NCBI RefSeq assembly: GCF_000750955.1
Contig: NZ_CCEJ010000011.1
Location: forward strand, 1-64,000
Direction: 5' to 3'
Length of the DNA: 64,000 bases
DNA from: Criblamydia sequanensis CRIB-18
GTDB lineage: Bacteria; Chlamydiota; Chlamydiia; Chlamydiales; Criblamydiaceae
Shown: positions 45,401 through 56,321 of the stretch, piece after piece
Numbering within the stretch: position 1 is the stretch's first letter
Layout of the letters: every line of letters begins with the position of its first letter
Made by a program: the position numbers and the translations under genes
The notes under the pieces: generated by a model
Database searches by the model: none
What the model was told of the DNA's origin: nothing
Seen by the model: the letters and a program-made list of their open reading frames with translations, nothing else

Positions 45401-48400
45401 AAAAATTTTCTTGTGCTTGAGAACGATAAAAAGGAAAGGAAGGTCTTAATTTCCCTTAAGACCTATAAAGACAGGCATGAAACCGAACAAAATACTGAAG
45501 GAAAGTCAAGTTTTGAAACAGCTCTAATCGATTTGACAAAAGAAGGTAAACTAAATCCCAAAAAGACAAAAGATATCGTCATCGCAGCTTATTATTACAC
45601 CTTAGATGGGAATTTGGAAGCAGCGCTTAGACTTTTAAAAGGGTTAAGGGGCCATAGAAGATTTTCAGGCGAAGAGCTTAAGTATTTGGGGTGGATAATT
45701 TTTAGCGGTTTAGAAACAGGTAATATGATTCCTGAAGCCATAGCTTTACGCAATTTTACCATTTGGCTTGTGCAAGAAAACCTTTTTCGGCATCCAAAAC
45801 AGGAAAAGATTAAAGTGGATGCAGTTTCTATTTCTGATTTTTATGAAGCTCCGGAGTTATTTGAAGCCTTTTTTGAAAATCTAATTTTTTGGGGGGAAAA
45901 AGACAAATTCAGCGCCCTTGCCACAACTTCTTATACCGATTATTTAGATATTAGAAAAAAAGTAGATAACCGATTCAGACTCGATTCCTCAAGAAGCGAG
46001 AATCGGGAGGCTCTTTTAAAATGGCATGAGGAAAGCGCTTTCCTAAGCCATTTAGTTTCACATCCTCAGATTATCCTTCGTTTTAATCATATCATGAGTG
46101 AGACAAAGATCTATCAAAGACAAAAAATTGCCCCAAAATCTATTGGACGTGAGATCAAGGCTAACATCAAAGCTTTTGGTTCCACCTCTTCGCCCTTTGG
46201 CAAAGCAAACCTAGAGTCAACTCAAAAAGCGATAGACTGTCTTAGGAAGATAAGTTCGAGAACACGTCCTCAACATGAACTAAGGGACAATTTTTTAAAC
46301 TTTTTGAAGGTCGCCGAGGAGGGGACTGCCAAAGAAAAGCAAGAACTTTTGTTTTTTCTTCAAGATGGCCGATTTGAGCCGGATGCTATCAATAAAGCTA
46401 TTCGCGTTCTTCTTGAATCCGTTATCTTAAAAAAGGAAAATTATAAGCAAATGCTTCAATTGGTGAATCGAATTGCTAGTAATAGAGAAGCCAGGGAGTC
46501 GTTAGAAAGATTAAATGAACTTCTTAAAGAAGAAGAAGACTTAGAAATACCTGATTTGCCGCCTCTTGATTCCATTAAATTGAAGGATTTACCTGAAAAA
46601 CCGATTCAGAGCCCCTTAAGTTTTGAACTCAAAGAAGGAAGTCGGGACTATTTTCTTAAAAAAGCATCCCTCGGAAGTCAGATTCTTATCTCCGGAAATA
46701 AAAAAAGAACCCATAAACCTTTCCCTGAATATAAGCCAAAAGACTCTTACTCTTATGAAAGATATCAAAAGCTTAAAAGAGACTATGAAGAGGGGTGCAG
46801 GCTTAATGATGAAAGCTTGATCTATTATTTAAATGAGGACCAGGAGCTAGGTTCGCTTCTTAAGGATTTAAAAGAAGGTCATAAAGAAGAGGAAATTAAA
46901 ATAGGGGATCTCCTTTTAAAAGCTTGTCAACTATGGCTAAAAACCGATTATCAAGAAGATTTTTCTAGGGGGGTGGCGTTCAATTTAGAGCTTCTGGGAA
47001 GAAAAAAATCACCGCCTACTTTTCAAGAAATGGTCTCTATTTTCTTACAAAAAAATAAGCAAGGGTACACAAGATTTAATCCTAACTTAACCGAAGAAGA
47101 AGTTCAAACCCTCCACAATTTAATAGGTGAGATTGTAGTAAGAAGTGTCGATCATTCGGAAATTGGCAAAAGAATCGGACATTTAAAGAATTTGAAAAAG
47201 ATGAAAGAGAAAGGAGATGAAACGTTTCAATTTGACACCCTCCAAAAACTTGGTTCATCCTATGCGGAAAACCTTAGTGTGGATCCTTCCTTAGACCCGG
47301 AGCTTGTTGTCTTTGAATGGGCAATGAATATGAGAATTCGTAAAGATCAGGTCGATGCCATTAAGCAATTTATGGATAATTCTGAAGGAAAGCCCAAAAA
47401 TATCTTCTTACAAAAAATCATGGGAGCTGGAAAAACACTCGTTCTCGGCACCCTTCTAGCTTTAAAAAAAGCTGATGGGTATCATCTATCCGTATTAGTC
47501 CCTACCTCCTCTCTCTATGACCCGAGTGTAGATGATATGAGGATCCGATCTTCAAAAGTATCCGGTCAAAGAACTCAAAGCCTAAGCTTTAGAAGAGGGC
47601 CTGAACACTTTAATAAAAATTTCCTGATCTATTTCTACAATGTTCTTATCACGGCGATAGTAGAACAAGACTCTGTAATCCTGTCACCTGAAACCTTGCA
47701 ATCTTTAGAAAACCAGTACCTCGATGCAAGAGAATCCTTATCCTTGCTTTACAGAAAACTAAAGCGTGAAAGCTCCAAAGGATCTATTTCTGGAGAAATT
47801 CAAACTTTAGGAGAAATTGAAACACTTGAAGCTTCGGCGCATATTCTTAAAAAGATTCTAAACTTATTTGCTGAGAGAGCAATTTTTACACTCGATGAAC
47901 CGGACCAGACCCTTGAATCAAAAAAAGAACTTAACTTCCCTTTAGGAGATAAAGTTTCGCTTCCGAAAAAAGGGTTATATTTTGTTAAAGAGCTCTATTT
48001 ACAAGCTGCATTGGATAAAGAAATTAGTGAGCTTGGATTGGATTTAAAAGCTAATAATCAAAGCGAGGTTCAAGAACCTTCTTTGCAGCAAATTGTTAAA
48101 ATCATGACAAAAAAAGTTCTTCAACGTTTTGCGCTAAATGAGGAGTCGGCTGAATCCCTTGGCCTTAAGCCTGAAATAATACGTTCTATTAAGGAATTAG
48201 ACTTATCTGATTTTCCCGATTCTTGCCTTCATAGTTTTAAAAGATCACTCTCTCACAATGTTTTGGAAGGGCTAGAAAAAGCCGTCGTAAAGCTTGGTAA
48301 AGACGCTTCCTTTGAAAGTGTTAGAGGATTTTTAAACGATAAGGAAAACAAAGAAGTTGAAGAGGAGGATTTTTACGAAAAATACTTACAGTACTCTGAA

Positions 48401-51400
48401 CTCCTAGAGCTAAAAAGGATCTATCAATACTGGTCTTTAGAAGATAAAGATAGTCCGGAAGTCAAGAAAGCAAATGCTTTATTTATAAATGAATTGCATC
48501 AAAGAAATGCAGAAGCTGCCGAATCGGTGATACTAGTTAAACAAGAGCTTCAAGAATGGTTAAAAAGTAGTTTTGAAAAATCTTGCGACCTTCATTACGG
48601 TTTTTCAGAAGCAGATAAAACAAAACGGATTGCGATCCCTTATTCTGCTAATAACACCCCTAGCGAGAATTCTGAATTTGCCGATCCTTGGGAGATGGCT
48701 AACAGAACTTTACAGCTCTATATCTATAAAGGTTTGAATTTCGATGAGACTGTAAGTTTAGTTGAAAAACTTAAAGTAAAGGTAAAGCTTGAGCGTACCG
48801 AGTCGGGCGGCGGGGATCCGGATGAGACACCAACGGCTATTCTATTTTTTAAAGCCACAGGCCATCGATTATTAGCCGTCTCAAAAGGAGACATAGAACT
48901 TATTGAAGAGATTCAAAAGAAATTAAAAATGGGTAATGAGCAGGCTTTAGATTTAATGCTATCTTTTGTAATTGAAAATGTCATCGGGAAGGCTCACTTT
49001 TACACGGAGCAAATTAACTCAAATGCTCAAAATCTAGCTTCCATTCCTTTTTGCATTCAAGGGTATACGGGGACGATGGAAAACGCCGATACGTTTCCGG
49101 AACGGGTTGAACCCCATTTTGATTTTGGGACAAACGGTCGAATATTGGATGTTCTTTTAAATCGAAATAATGTCGTTCATACCCTTAAACAAGCCTCTCC
49201 TTTAGAACACTTAAAAGAGCTGCTTGGCTATGAAACCCTAAGCTCGCCAAAATCCTTAAAGGTTCATGCCCTTGTGGATTTAGGGCCCATCTATAAAGGA
49301 GTAGACAGTGTTTCAACAGCAAAAGAAATATTGCGTTTTTTCACTCATCATCCGGTTATGGAAATGAGAAAGATCAAAGGGGTTTTGACTTGGGATGATA
49401 AAACTAAACTCCTAACTTTTATCAAGCAAGGTCATGAAGAGAACCCGATTGTTTTGCCTTCAAGTGATAGTGAGACGATACAGGCCGTGACAGGACTAAC
49501 AAAAGAAGAAATTTTTGTGTTCTACCCTCATCATAAGCTAACAGGGGCTGACGTTGAGCTTCCGGATGATGCCGTTTTCTTAACGACTTTTTCGGAAAAA
49601 ACACCTTTAAGAGATTTCTTGCAAGGAAATATGAGGGCTAGAAAATTATTTCATAATCAAAAAGTTGAAGCCATTGTTTTAAATACTGTTGCTGACCTTA
49701 TTTTAAAAACATTTGAAGATGAGGGTCAAATTTCTCTTGATCATCTAGTTCTTTTCTCTGAAATGAATGAAAGCGAGCGGCAAAGCCATGATTATCTGCA
49801 ATCCGTCTTACAAAAATTAAACAATGAAGTTCGGAAATACGCTCTCGTTACTCTTTTCAAACAAAAAGATAGTTCTCAAGAAAATGAGGAATATGAAAAA
49901 GCAAGAGCTCTTTTTATAAGAGCTTCATATTTCAATTTATTTGAAACTTATGCAATCCCTCCAGAAAACCTTCCGAAAGCGGATTATATTAATGGTGTCA
50001 TTGATTCCTATCTAAGGCCCTACCTTGGAATGACTATAGAAGAAGCTCTTGCAAAAAAAGGAGATGAATTTCACCCAAGGCTTCAAGAGTTGATTAAAAA
50101 TTTATCCGTCATTAGGGATAAAGCTCTTGCTAAACTTCCTGAGACCATACCAGGGAAAGCAAATGAATTATCAGGAAAAGAGATAGTGGCCGAGCGATTG
50201 GAAGAAGTAGAAAGCTTAAAAGAGCAAAATTTAGAAAGCCAGTATCAAATTGAGTTAGAAGGGATAGAAGACGCTAGTAAAAAACCTAAAGCGGCTATTG
50301 AAATTCCTTGGAAAGAAAGCGCAATTCTTGCTTTTGAAAAGCATGGGTTAGTTCCGGTGGCTTTTCAAAAGCAAGAGAAAGGACAAATACCTGCTATTTT
50401 CCGACTCTCAGATGTTCTTAGAGCAAAATCTCCTATTTCCCAATTTTCTCATTGTTTTTCAGACAACCTTTTAGCGACTCAAAACTTTTTAAGTGTAATT
50501 GAAGGGGAGATAAATATTTTTGATTCGAATCAGAAAAAGATTTATGAGGTCTTAGTAACAAAAGATAAGGATGAGCAGTGGCAGGTTCTTCTTCTTTCTA
50601 TAGCTGAAGCGGAAAGTTTTAAAAAAAATCTTCCCGATTTAAATAGGCCTGCTTGGCTTCTTTCTGCCGAAGGAGAGTTAATTCAAGCAAGCAAGAACAG
50701 TCCTTTTGATCCGGACTCTGAAATCCAAAAGTTATTAGTTGAGGTTCTATTTCTAAAAGGCAGCAACAAAACTTTAAGTCAGAGAAACTGGCGCCCCTAT
50801 GTGGCTTCTTGGCTTGAAAATGAAGCAAAAATTAAGAAGTTTTTATACGAAAATGTTCTTCTTGCCGAAAGCGAGGAAGCCGAATCGACCTACTTCGGAA
50901 GCTTTTTTAATAAAATGCTTGTTGAGGCTAGCAAAAAAGATCGGGAAGATTTAGAAGTTGATTTCTTTTCAACTCTCGGTGTTTTAGCTGCCAATAATAA
51001 AACTCAAAAAGCGCTTATTCTTTTGCGCGGTTTGAAATCTTTAACCCCCTTGCCGATCGAAAGCTTTCCGATTCTTCTTTCTTCTTTGGCTTTAATTTTA
51101 GTAAATAGCGAAGAAATAAAATTTAAAAAGGCAGCAAGAACTTATATTTTTGAGGTTTTGTCAGAGCTTTTAAAGAGAGGGGAGGAAGAAGACTTAGGTT
51201 GGCTTCCTGATGCTTTGAATAGTTTAAATGGGGTTCATGACCTTGAATTTTCGAAAAAAATGGTCGAGGTTTCAGAGTGGCTTGTAAAGATTGGGAAAAT
51301 TAAAGAAGCAGAAAGTCTAATTCTTTCACGGATTACAAATTTTAAATCCATACTTAAAGGAGACCTTTTAAGAGAAGAATCTTTCAAGGAAAAAATTCTT

Positions 51401-51982
51401 GAATTACGATATTTGCAATTAAAAATGATTTCCCTCATCGAAAATGAAGAAAATGCCCTTCTTATTAAAAAAACTTTTATGGGCTCGTTACATCATTTGG
51501 AAGAGTCTGCCGACCTAAAAGGTTTCTTTAAGGAATTGGCTCAAGATAAAAAGCTTCATCCGGCCCTTGATTTGATTGCAATGGAAACATTCGGAAAAAT
51601 TGAAAATAAAATTTCTCAAGCGATAGACACCTCTTTTGGTAAAATGACCTGGGCTTCAAAAACTTTAAATGAGTTTGAAATCATAGCCCTTCTTGATGAG
51701 ACTTTCTTCCAATATAAAGAGAGTTTACCTCTTCACTATGCCTTGGGATTAAAGTTACTTGAAAAAGTTGAGAGATTTACACAGGAATATGACTATTTAA
51801 GACAGCCCTATATATCAAAAAAAGCGATCCCCATTGCCGAGACTCTTGTAAAATCAGGTCAGATGGAGGCCGTCGAGTTAGGGAAAAAAATCGCTCGTCA
51901 ATTTATAGCAAATAGCCCGGATTTTGAAAAACTTAATAGTGAGAGCAAAATAACGCTCGATGAGATTTTATCTCTATCGTAA
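39488..51982 (+). CDS. Giant ankyrin/DUF3638-like P-loop protein (4,164 residues)
   Basis: Order of parts: a helical N-terminus; three to four ankyrin repeats at about 527-637 (D-E-N-G-N-T-L-L-H-K-A-L and D-K-D-G-N-T-A-L-H-L-A-Y); then a module with S-G-W-V-N-H-A-M (about 771), N-T-G-D-G, and R-A-G-S-C-T-M-R (about 890), also found in the FHA protein at 9814-12489. A long helical and beta middle follows. From about 2620 comes an ATPase-like part: K-D-Q-V-D-A-I, the P-loop M-G-A-G-K-T-L-V (about 2644), S-P-E-T-L-Q-S-L, L-D-E-P-D (Walker B-like, about 2802), G-Y-T-G-T-M-E-N (about 3191) and F-L-Q-G-N-M-R-A-R-K-L (about 3376). These match the plan of the DUF3638/DUF3645 giant proteins of fungi and oomycetes, and also recall SF2/SecA motors. 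The cellular role is unknown. No signal peptide. A host-directed role is possible. Confidence 0.85.
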   Translation: MVFLPKDLPAPLQKKLSVLSETEVVQRLKESNEDLELFLSAASVDKAWANDRKAFVLHKKLIQVIPFSNSRTALKILEICESSDFFFDRFKEIAGSSKELMKSCLKSALKNPKWLQEHAKIRNQLVEVCFNHQFNRGKISSALNKLVQSQDFFLEGSADKLIEEAIRNKDDNLAAFLIEKKAFVQPAVKEELFSLLIQSGKAELVESVKILLKLILLRSIEDRPRDIMKELLFHYDYLIRFDKKEIEKQKKSLLIVKLCAAAGFKQEESKPSQTTSFLRKDSLQIERERVLEPVKKKAEDLSIGYEAFHALPEEEVLKKISSSKELIKLVEWLKYTPLAKTWLEEHPRVLNIIKNELSNAKLIDQKKEFFSVLHTLKILENKDYQILLKEAIENNDESFAFYLISELDPFVLKGGFQGRSFIEIAVDHFGFYSIALKLIEKGVSILPLLNQQGILFQTLGNALGTLKKSEDAIKFLNELVKNKRVFQGLDSSDRLKIFNLLLSDESNLGEELAIKFVLVDKSFITLRDENGNTLLHKALMERNYKLAEVLLTLADEHLLKSPNKEGITPLYLALEKERTEFIYFLLDSGVSLSDPVDKDGNTALHLAYIRDEYFVIQSLLNYGAHPFIKNYKGERAIDLSKETDDRPPPLIDNEESLEDLTTTINLANLFADHFFQNMKDEEGRNLEGNVFFLSIRYFRTLLKTSLQDSENLTVKSYKNKLKELENRLKKLEAFAKTLADIPLIKTEYDKKRAFTLLEDRIRHQVKRLKEGEALLIPSGWVNHAMLLEVKKEKEGYALTIFNTGDGTPFHERFVTHSKTYINPVQIYEKVPLERIIETGFLKTLLEIKTETKEASYGASDLYMAAFKRFEPFKKEVPKSEKLFLTGQRAGSCTMRVQNAYVKNYFKNEPNGALILYEMKKNALKEVLKKIKASPEVPKNDSFVTIVKGALEDFSRTTLSHFLTGVGEEEDFFNHVYLSDFKDILRELNIDTKLKRFENLKNSELQLIEKRLFAHAKARKKGKRKIKDPLGNKTAIESLFLIHEIFDLMPALKDSSSHPDFSLPQGLLSNKTVLKESVSRLLSGLEKPGRISGEKEEPAAQISPYFEWGKESNLKDILKNLQNQTDFIDSYAKFETTRTKEKKVLDLSSKVLSEMSLPPIDRVALKDLSLIEVKNALENLDRLTKIIMENINHDPIAYPDRIIALYAAIAWIHALSEVYDHETTPDIFPLRDFAIDTTLLTDLEQNFHNVIYDPELKSRLNGLINYFNQVNSSKSTSMTLFAYPKWPGKEGSIQLPLPAFGEHQYLQEIVRDLEKKESGVLKLIDKRYEKLDYSIRKKITLSDFRIASLLVSKSQLPLTFSMAMTVFNMAYFLCHATSSDIEDKGSLPQGPILKITEKSSDLKGERDFVLDYNFAIRRTLRDNILRKHLSSNKIKGMGSYAKTHGPLAEHYSEGSLPTQTIDALSPVTSENQYTLQSPTTLRGILAVSLSHPLKFYHLIDWLKNSSKELFEKEKRVFLSLILFKGNDLANALKEDPSLGDKLLKALSVSLDEISFSLISLKESVNEKTKGELSSLSEAKLFLTHQKIRFLKFLQNEGILSQEEAQNLVTNERSQILDLLKFGESFKIEAIKNFSRDCFLASFLYFPPKEKSEYYLLLDQFLSQEEDQNTVLDPSIHHDAIKGFLRASDGLSLLFEEPENENGSFIRHFLKQKFDIIVSQGTKFLIRYPIVEFSAFNSEFKLDLMTGSLRQDGLLLQDLSDIESHSLYIELFKDEKLKPGKVIKGNDEILFEGWRGKNKIIFTLGQISKKKQRLKIEQEFEGELFKYIPNKKIPKFPDWFPLEKLPVTENYTFWASNTSERVLIVDKTTKEIKEVDSFGAIKIEGELYDWLEASKIPSAKSLFQLDDVPYVAVLKKEEGIHEFDLRIKYNRLIDEKGIKLEFRRNTHNQWVFLQDPNFHIAETQKIRGISPTFKNFLVLENDKKERKVLISLKTYKDRHETEQNTEGKSSFETALIDLTKEGKLNPKKTKDIVIAAYYYTLDGNLEAALRLLKGLRGHRRFSGEELKYLGWIIFSGLETGNMIPEAIALRNFTIWLVQENLFRHPKQEKIKVDAVSISDFYEAPELFEAFFENLIFWGEKDKFSALATTSYTDYLDIRKKVDNRFRLDSSRSENREALLKWHEESAFLSHLVSHPQIILRFNHIMSETKIYQRQKIAPKSIGREIKANIKAFGSTSSPFGKANLESTQKAIDCLRKISSRTRPQHELRDNFLNFLKVAEEGTAKEKQELLFFLQDGRFEPDAINKAIRVLLESVILKKENYKQMLQLVNRIASNREARESLERLNELLKEEEDLEIPDLPPLDSIKLKDLPEKPIQSPLSFELKEGSRDYFLKKASLGSQILISGNKKRTHKPFPEYKPKDSYSYERYQKLKRDYEEGCRLNDESLIYYLNEDQELGSLLKDLKEGHKEEEIKIGDLLLKACQLWLKTDYQEDFSRGVAFNLELLGRKKSPPTFQEMVSIFLQKNKQGYTRFNPNLTEEEVQTLHNLIGEIVVRSVDHSEIGKRIGHLKNLKKMKEKGDETFQFDTLQKLGSSYAENLSVDPSLDPELVVFEWAMNMRIRKDQVDAIKQFMDNSEGKPKNIFLQKIMGAGKTLVLGTLLALKKADGYHLSVLVPTSSLYDPSVDDMRIRSSKVSGQRTQSLSFRRGPEHFNKNFLIYFYNVLITAIVEQDSVILSPETLQSLENQYLDARESLSLLYRKLKRESSKGSISGEIQTLGEIETLEASAHILKKILNLFAERAIFTLDEPDQTLESKKELNFPLGDKVSLPKKGLYFVKELYLQAALDKEISELGLDLKANNQSEVQEPSLQQIVKIMTKKVLQRFALNEESAESLGLKPEIIRSIKELDLSDFPDSCLHSFKRSLSHNVLEGLEKAVVKLGKDASFESVRGFLNDKENKEVEEEDFYEKYLQYSELLELKRIYQYWSLEDKDSPEVKKANALFINELHQRNAEAAESVILVKQELQEWLKSSFEKSCDLHYGFSEADKTKRIAIPYSANNTPSENSEFADPWEMANRTLQLYIYKGLNFDETVSLVEKLKVKVKLERTESGGGDPDETPTAILFFKATGHRLLAVSKGDIELIEEIQKKLKMGNEQALDLMLSFVIENVIGKAHFYTEQINSNAQNLASIPFCIQGYTGTMENADTFPERVEPHFDFGTNGRILDVLLNRNNVVHTLKQASPLEHLKELLGYETLSSPKSLKVHALVDLGPIYKGVDSVSTAKEILRFFTHHPVMEMRKIKGVLTWDDKTKLLTFIKQGHEENPIVLPSSDSETIQAVTGLTKEEIFVFYPHHKLTGADVELPDDAVFLTTFSEKTPLRDFLQGNMRARKLFHNQKVEAIVLNTVADLILKTFEDEGQISLDHLVLFSEMNESERQSHDYLQSVLQKLNNEVRKYALVTLFKQKDSSQENEEYEKARALFIRASYFNLFETYAIPPENLPKADYINGVIDSYLRPYLGMTIEEALAKKGDEFHPRLQELIKNLSVIRDKALAKLPETIPGKANELSGKEIVAERLEEVESLKEQNLESQYQIELEGIEDASKKPKAAIEIPWKESAILAFEKHGLVPVAFQKQEKGQIPAIFRLSDVLRAKSPISQFSHCFSDNLLATQNFLSVIEGEINIFDSNQKKIYEVLVTKDKDEQWQVLLLSIAEAESFKKNLPDLNRPAWLLSAEGELIQASKNSPFDPDSEIQKLLVEVLFLKGSNKTLSQRNWRPYVASWLENEAKIKKFLYENVLLAESEEAESTYFGSFFNKMLVEASKKDREDLEVDFFSTLGVLAANNKTQKALILLRGLKSLTPLPIESFPILLSSLALILVNSEEIKFKKAARTYIFEVLSELLKRGEEEDLGWLPDALNSLNGVHDLEFSKKMVEVSEWLVKIGKIKEAESLILSRITNFKSILKGDLLREESFKEKILELRYLQLKMISLIENEENALLIKKTFMGSLHHLEESADLKGFFKELAQDKKLHPALDLIAMETFGKIENKISQAIDTSFGKMTWASKTLNEFEIIALLDETFFQYKESLPLHYALGLKLLEKVERFTQEYDYLRQPYISKKAIPIAETLVKSGQMEAVELGKKIARQFIANSPDFEKLNSESKITLDEILSLS

Positions 51983-51998
51983 ACTGATTTCCATCTAA

Positions 51999-54023
<2,025 letters not shown>

Positions 54024-54081
54024 AAAAATGAAATGGCTTTATAACTAAACCGGATTTATTAATTTACAGTTATTTTCTTAC

Positions 54082-54327
54082 TTGTTATTTCTAAATAATA
54101 AGTTTCTCCATTCAATTCCTAATTTTTTTCCGAATAGTCTTCTTACTTTTTCAAGAGGTTCTAATGAAGAAACAAATGGCAATTCTACAAATAAAAACGA
54201 ATCTAAAAAAATCGACGGAAAAGTTTCTATCGGCATGAAGTTAGAAAGACGCCATAGCTTTGTAATAAGATGCGAGAGGAATGGAGGGAAAAAACAAAGT
54301 GTTGATTTAGAGGATTTTAAGCAATAG
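54082..54327 (+). CDS. Possible small hypothetical protein
   Basis: An 81-codon frame opens with TTG and has no ribosome site. Its second half (S-K-K-I-D-G-K-V-S-I-G-M-K-L-E-R-R-H-S-F) is polar and protein-like, while the first part is Phe/Leu/Asn-rich and may be non-coding. An internal ATG near 54235 would give 30 residues. The stop TAG is followed by ACTCCTTTCGAAA, similar to other gene ends here. No other gene is visible in 54024-54431. Weak call. Confidence 0.25.
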   Translation: MLFLNNKFLHSIPNFFPNSLLTFSRGSNEETNGNSTNKNESKKIDGKVSIGMKLERRHSFVIRCERNGGKKQSVDLEDFKQ

Positions 54328-54431
54328 ACTCCTTTCGAAACTCCGCTTTGATAGAGATTCAGTCACCCATTATAGCTAGAGGAAGTAAGAAAAAAACCAC
54401 CAAGTCAGAAACCCCTTCAAAAGGATAACTC

Positions 54432-55586
54432 ATGAAAGCCTTAGTGTTCCATCACCCAAAAAAAGTTAAGGTTGAAGAAGTTAAAGATCCGAATATTGAA
54501 GATGACAAAGATATTATAGTTAAAGTTACCTCGACTGCCATTTGTGGTTCTGATCTTCATATTTATAATGGATTTATCCCTCAAGCAAAGGACATGGTAT
54601 TAGGTCATGAATTTATGGGTATTGTTGAGGAAACCGGAAAAGGAATTAAACACTTAAAAAAGGGTGATCGTGTGGTAGTTCCTTTCCCCATCGCTTGCGG
54701 CAGCTGTTTTTTTTGTAAGCACGCCTTGCCGACCCACTGTGAAACTTCAAATGATAATTATGGCCCTGAAGGGGGGATGCTTAAAGAAAAAGGCGGAGCT
54801 CTTTTTGGCTATACCGATCTTTATGGCGGCTATCAGGGAGGGCAAGCGGAATATGTTCGAGTGCCCTATGCTCATTTTGGCCCAAGAAAAATTGAAGATA
54901 ACTTAAGGGATGAGGAAGTTCTTTTCCTATCCGATATTTTTCCAACGGGTTGGTCGGCAATTGATTGGGCAGAGCTAAAAGGAGATGAAACCGTTGCGGT
55001 TTTTGGTTGCGGCCCCGTTGGCATAATGGCTCAAAAAGCCGCTTGGTTGAAAGGAGCTAAACGCGTGATTGGAATTGACCCCTTAAATTATAGATTGGAA
55101 ATAGCTAGAAAAAGCGCCAAATCCGAAACTATTAACCCGTATGAAACAAATGTCGTAGAATTCTTAAGAGAAATCACTGAGGGACGTGGGCCGGATGTCT
55201 GTGTCGATGCGGTTGGCATGGAAGTCGATCGAAACTTTGGGGAAAAAATTTCAAATACCCTTCATGGGCAAGCAGGGTCTATAAAAGTTATAGACCTCGC
55301 TGCAAGTGCAGTTCGTAGAGGGGGTATCATCTCAATTGTCGGGGTATATGGAAGCCCTTACGATAATTTTCCTTTTGGTCAAATTTTTGACAAGGGGATT
55401 GCTTTAAAGACAGGTCAAGCTCCAGTCCAACACTATATAGATGAGCTACTTAATCTCGTAAGAAGCAATAAAGTGACATTAGATGATATTATTACGCATG
55501 TCTTACCTTTAGAGCAAGCCGAGAAGGCCTATGAAATTTTTTGCAAAAAAGAAGATAATTGTTTAAAGGTTATTTTAAAGCCCTAA
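54432..55586 (+). CDS. Zinc-dependent alcohol dehydrogenase (MDR family, formaldehyde-dehydrogenase-like)
   Basis: This 384-residue NAD(P)-dependent medium-chain dehydrogenase has catalytic zinc ligands in I-C-G-S-D and G-H-E-F. The structural zinc loop is C-G-S-C-F-F-C with a fourth Cys at P-T-H-C. The cofactor fold contains G-C-G-P-V-G-I-M-A. The long insert after the zinc loop and the block G-P-D-V-C-V-D-A-V-G-M-E resemble the glutathione-independent formaldehyde dehydrogenase branch. The true substrate is uncertain. It stands alone, preceded by 104 bases without a gene. The next genes are the superoxide dismutases, so a stress or detoxification setting is possible. Confidence 0.88.
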   Translation: MKALVFHHPKKVKVEEVKDPNIEDDKDIIVKVTSTAICGSDLHIYNGFIPQAKDMVLGHEFMGIVEETGKGIKHLKKGDRVVVPFPIACGSCFFCKHALPTHCETSNDNYGPEGGMLKEKGGALFGYTDLYGGYQGGQAEYVRVPYAHFGPRKIEDNLRDEEVLFLSDIFPTGWSAIDWAELKGDETVAVFGCGPVGIMAQKAAWLKGAKRVIGIDPLNYRLEIARKSAKSETINPYETNVVEFLREITEGRGPDVCVDAVGMEVDRNFGEKISNTLHGQAGSIKVIDLAASAVRRGGIISIVGVYGSPYDNFPFGQIFDKGIALKTGQAPVQHYIDELLNLVRSNKVTLDDIITHVLPLEQAEKAYEIFCKKEDNCLKVILKP

Positions 55587-55740
55587 AGAAGGCAGGTTTT
55601 AAATAATTAGCTTATTTTTAGTTAGATGAGGAAGATAACTCTCTTGCAATTAGCATAACCCTAGAGAATAGAGGCATAACTTCCTCTCCTCTTGTTAGCT
55701 ATTAAAATATATTTTATAGTTTTTTTAGTAGCCCGGGTTG

Positions 55741-55745
55741 AGAGG
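55741..55745 (+). promoter_or_regulatory. Ribosome site fixing the first sodC start
   Basis: AGAGG lies 4 bases before ATG 55750. The TTG at 55738 would place this site inside the gene and would add residues before a good lipoprotein signal peptide. Confidence 0.65.
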
Positions 55746-55749
55746 TTTA

Positions 55750-56289
55750 ATGTTATTTGAGAAGCATCTATTCATTTTTTTAATGGGGTCTTTGCTTGTC
55801 CTTGTCCTAAGTTGCGAGTCAAAGCCTCGCATCTACCCGGATTATAAAAGGGCTGAAGCTACCCTTATTTCAGCGGAAGGCAGCTCGGTCCAGGGGATTG
55901 TGACTTTTACAGAAGTTGAGGGCGGGGTTAGAATTGTGGCTGTTGTTGAAGGCCTGCTTCCCGGAAAGCATGGCTTTCACATTCATGAGATCGGCAACTG
56001 CTCTAGGATGGAGCAAAGGTCCTACGGGAATCATTTTAATCCCGATAACGAGCATCATGGGGGGCCGAATGATAGTCCAAGACATGCGGGAGACTTAGGA
56101 AATATTACAGCTAATTTAAGAGGAAGAGCCCATTACGATGCAGTAGATAGATTAATTACACTTGACGGACCGGAATCGATTGTCGGAAGATCCATTGTTA
56201 TTCATAAATACCCTGATGATTTTATTTCTCAACCTTCAGGAAATTCAGGCCCGGCTGTTGCTTGCGGGCTTATTGAACCTAAAGAATAG
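55750..56289 (+). CDS. sodC: Cu/Zn superoxide dismutase lipoprotein, copy 1
   Basis: This 179-residue protein disproportionates superoxide outside the cytoplasm. The N-terminus is a lipoprotein signal (hydrophobic L-L-V-L-V-L-S then Cys at about 22). Metal ligands are present: G-F-H-I-H-E (two Cu His), H-F-N-P (bridging His), H-H-G-G-P, P-R-H-A-G-D-L-G-N (Zn His and Asp) and V-I-H-K-Y-P-D-D (Cu His). The disulphide cysteines are in G-N-C and A-C-G. The usual active-site arginine (G-G-R-L-A-C-G) is missing: the block reads G-P-A-V-A-C-G. A second sodC follows 32 bp downstream, so this is a tandem pair. Confidence 0.92.
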   Translation: MLFEKHLFIFLMGSLLVLVLSCESKPRIYPDYKRAEATLISAEGSSVQGIVTFTEVEGGVRIVAVVEGLLPGKHGFHIHEIGNCSRMEQRSYGNHFNPDNEHHGGPNDSPRHAGDLGNITANLRGRAHYDAVDRLITLDGPESIVGRSIVIHKYPDDFISQPSGNSGPAVACGLIEPKE

Positions 56290-56321
56290 TAGTTTTTAAT
56301 AATAAGAAACGAGGGGAGTCC

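Noticed and set aside
39488-51982. Calling the giant protein a SecA paralogue
   Set aside because: The P-loop and G-x-T-G-T motifs recall SecA, but the DUF3638-like spacing, ankyrin repeats and size fit the other giants better. SecA preprotein-binding features were not recognised.
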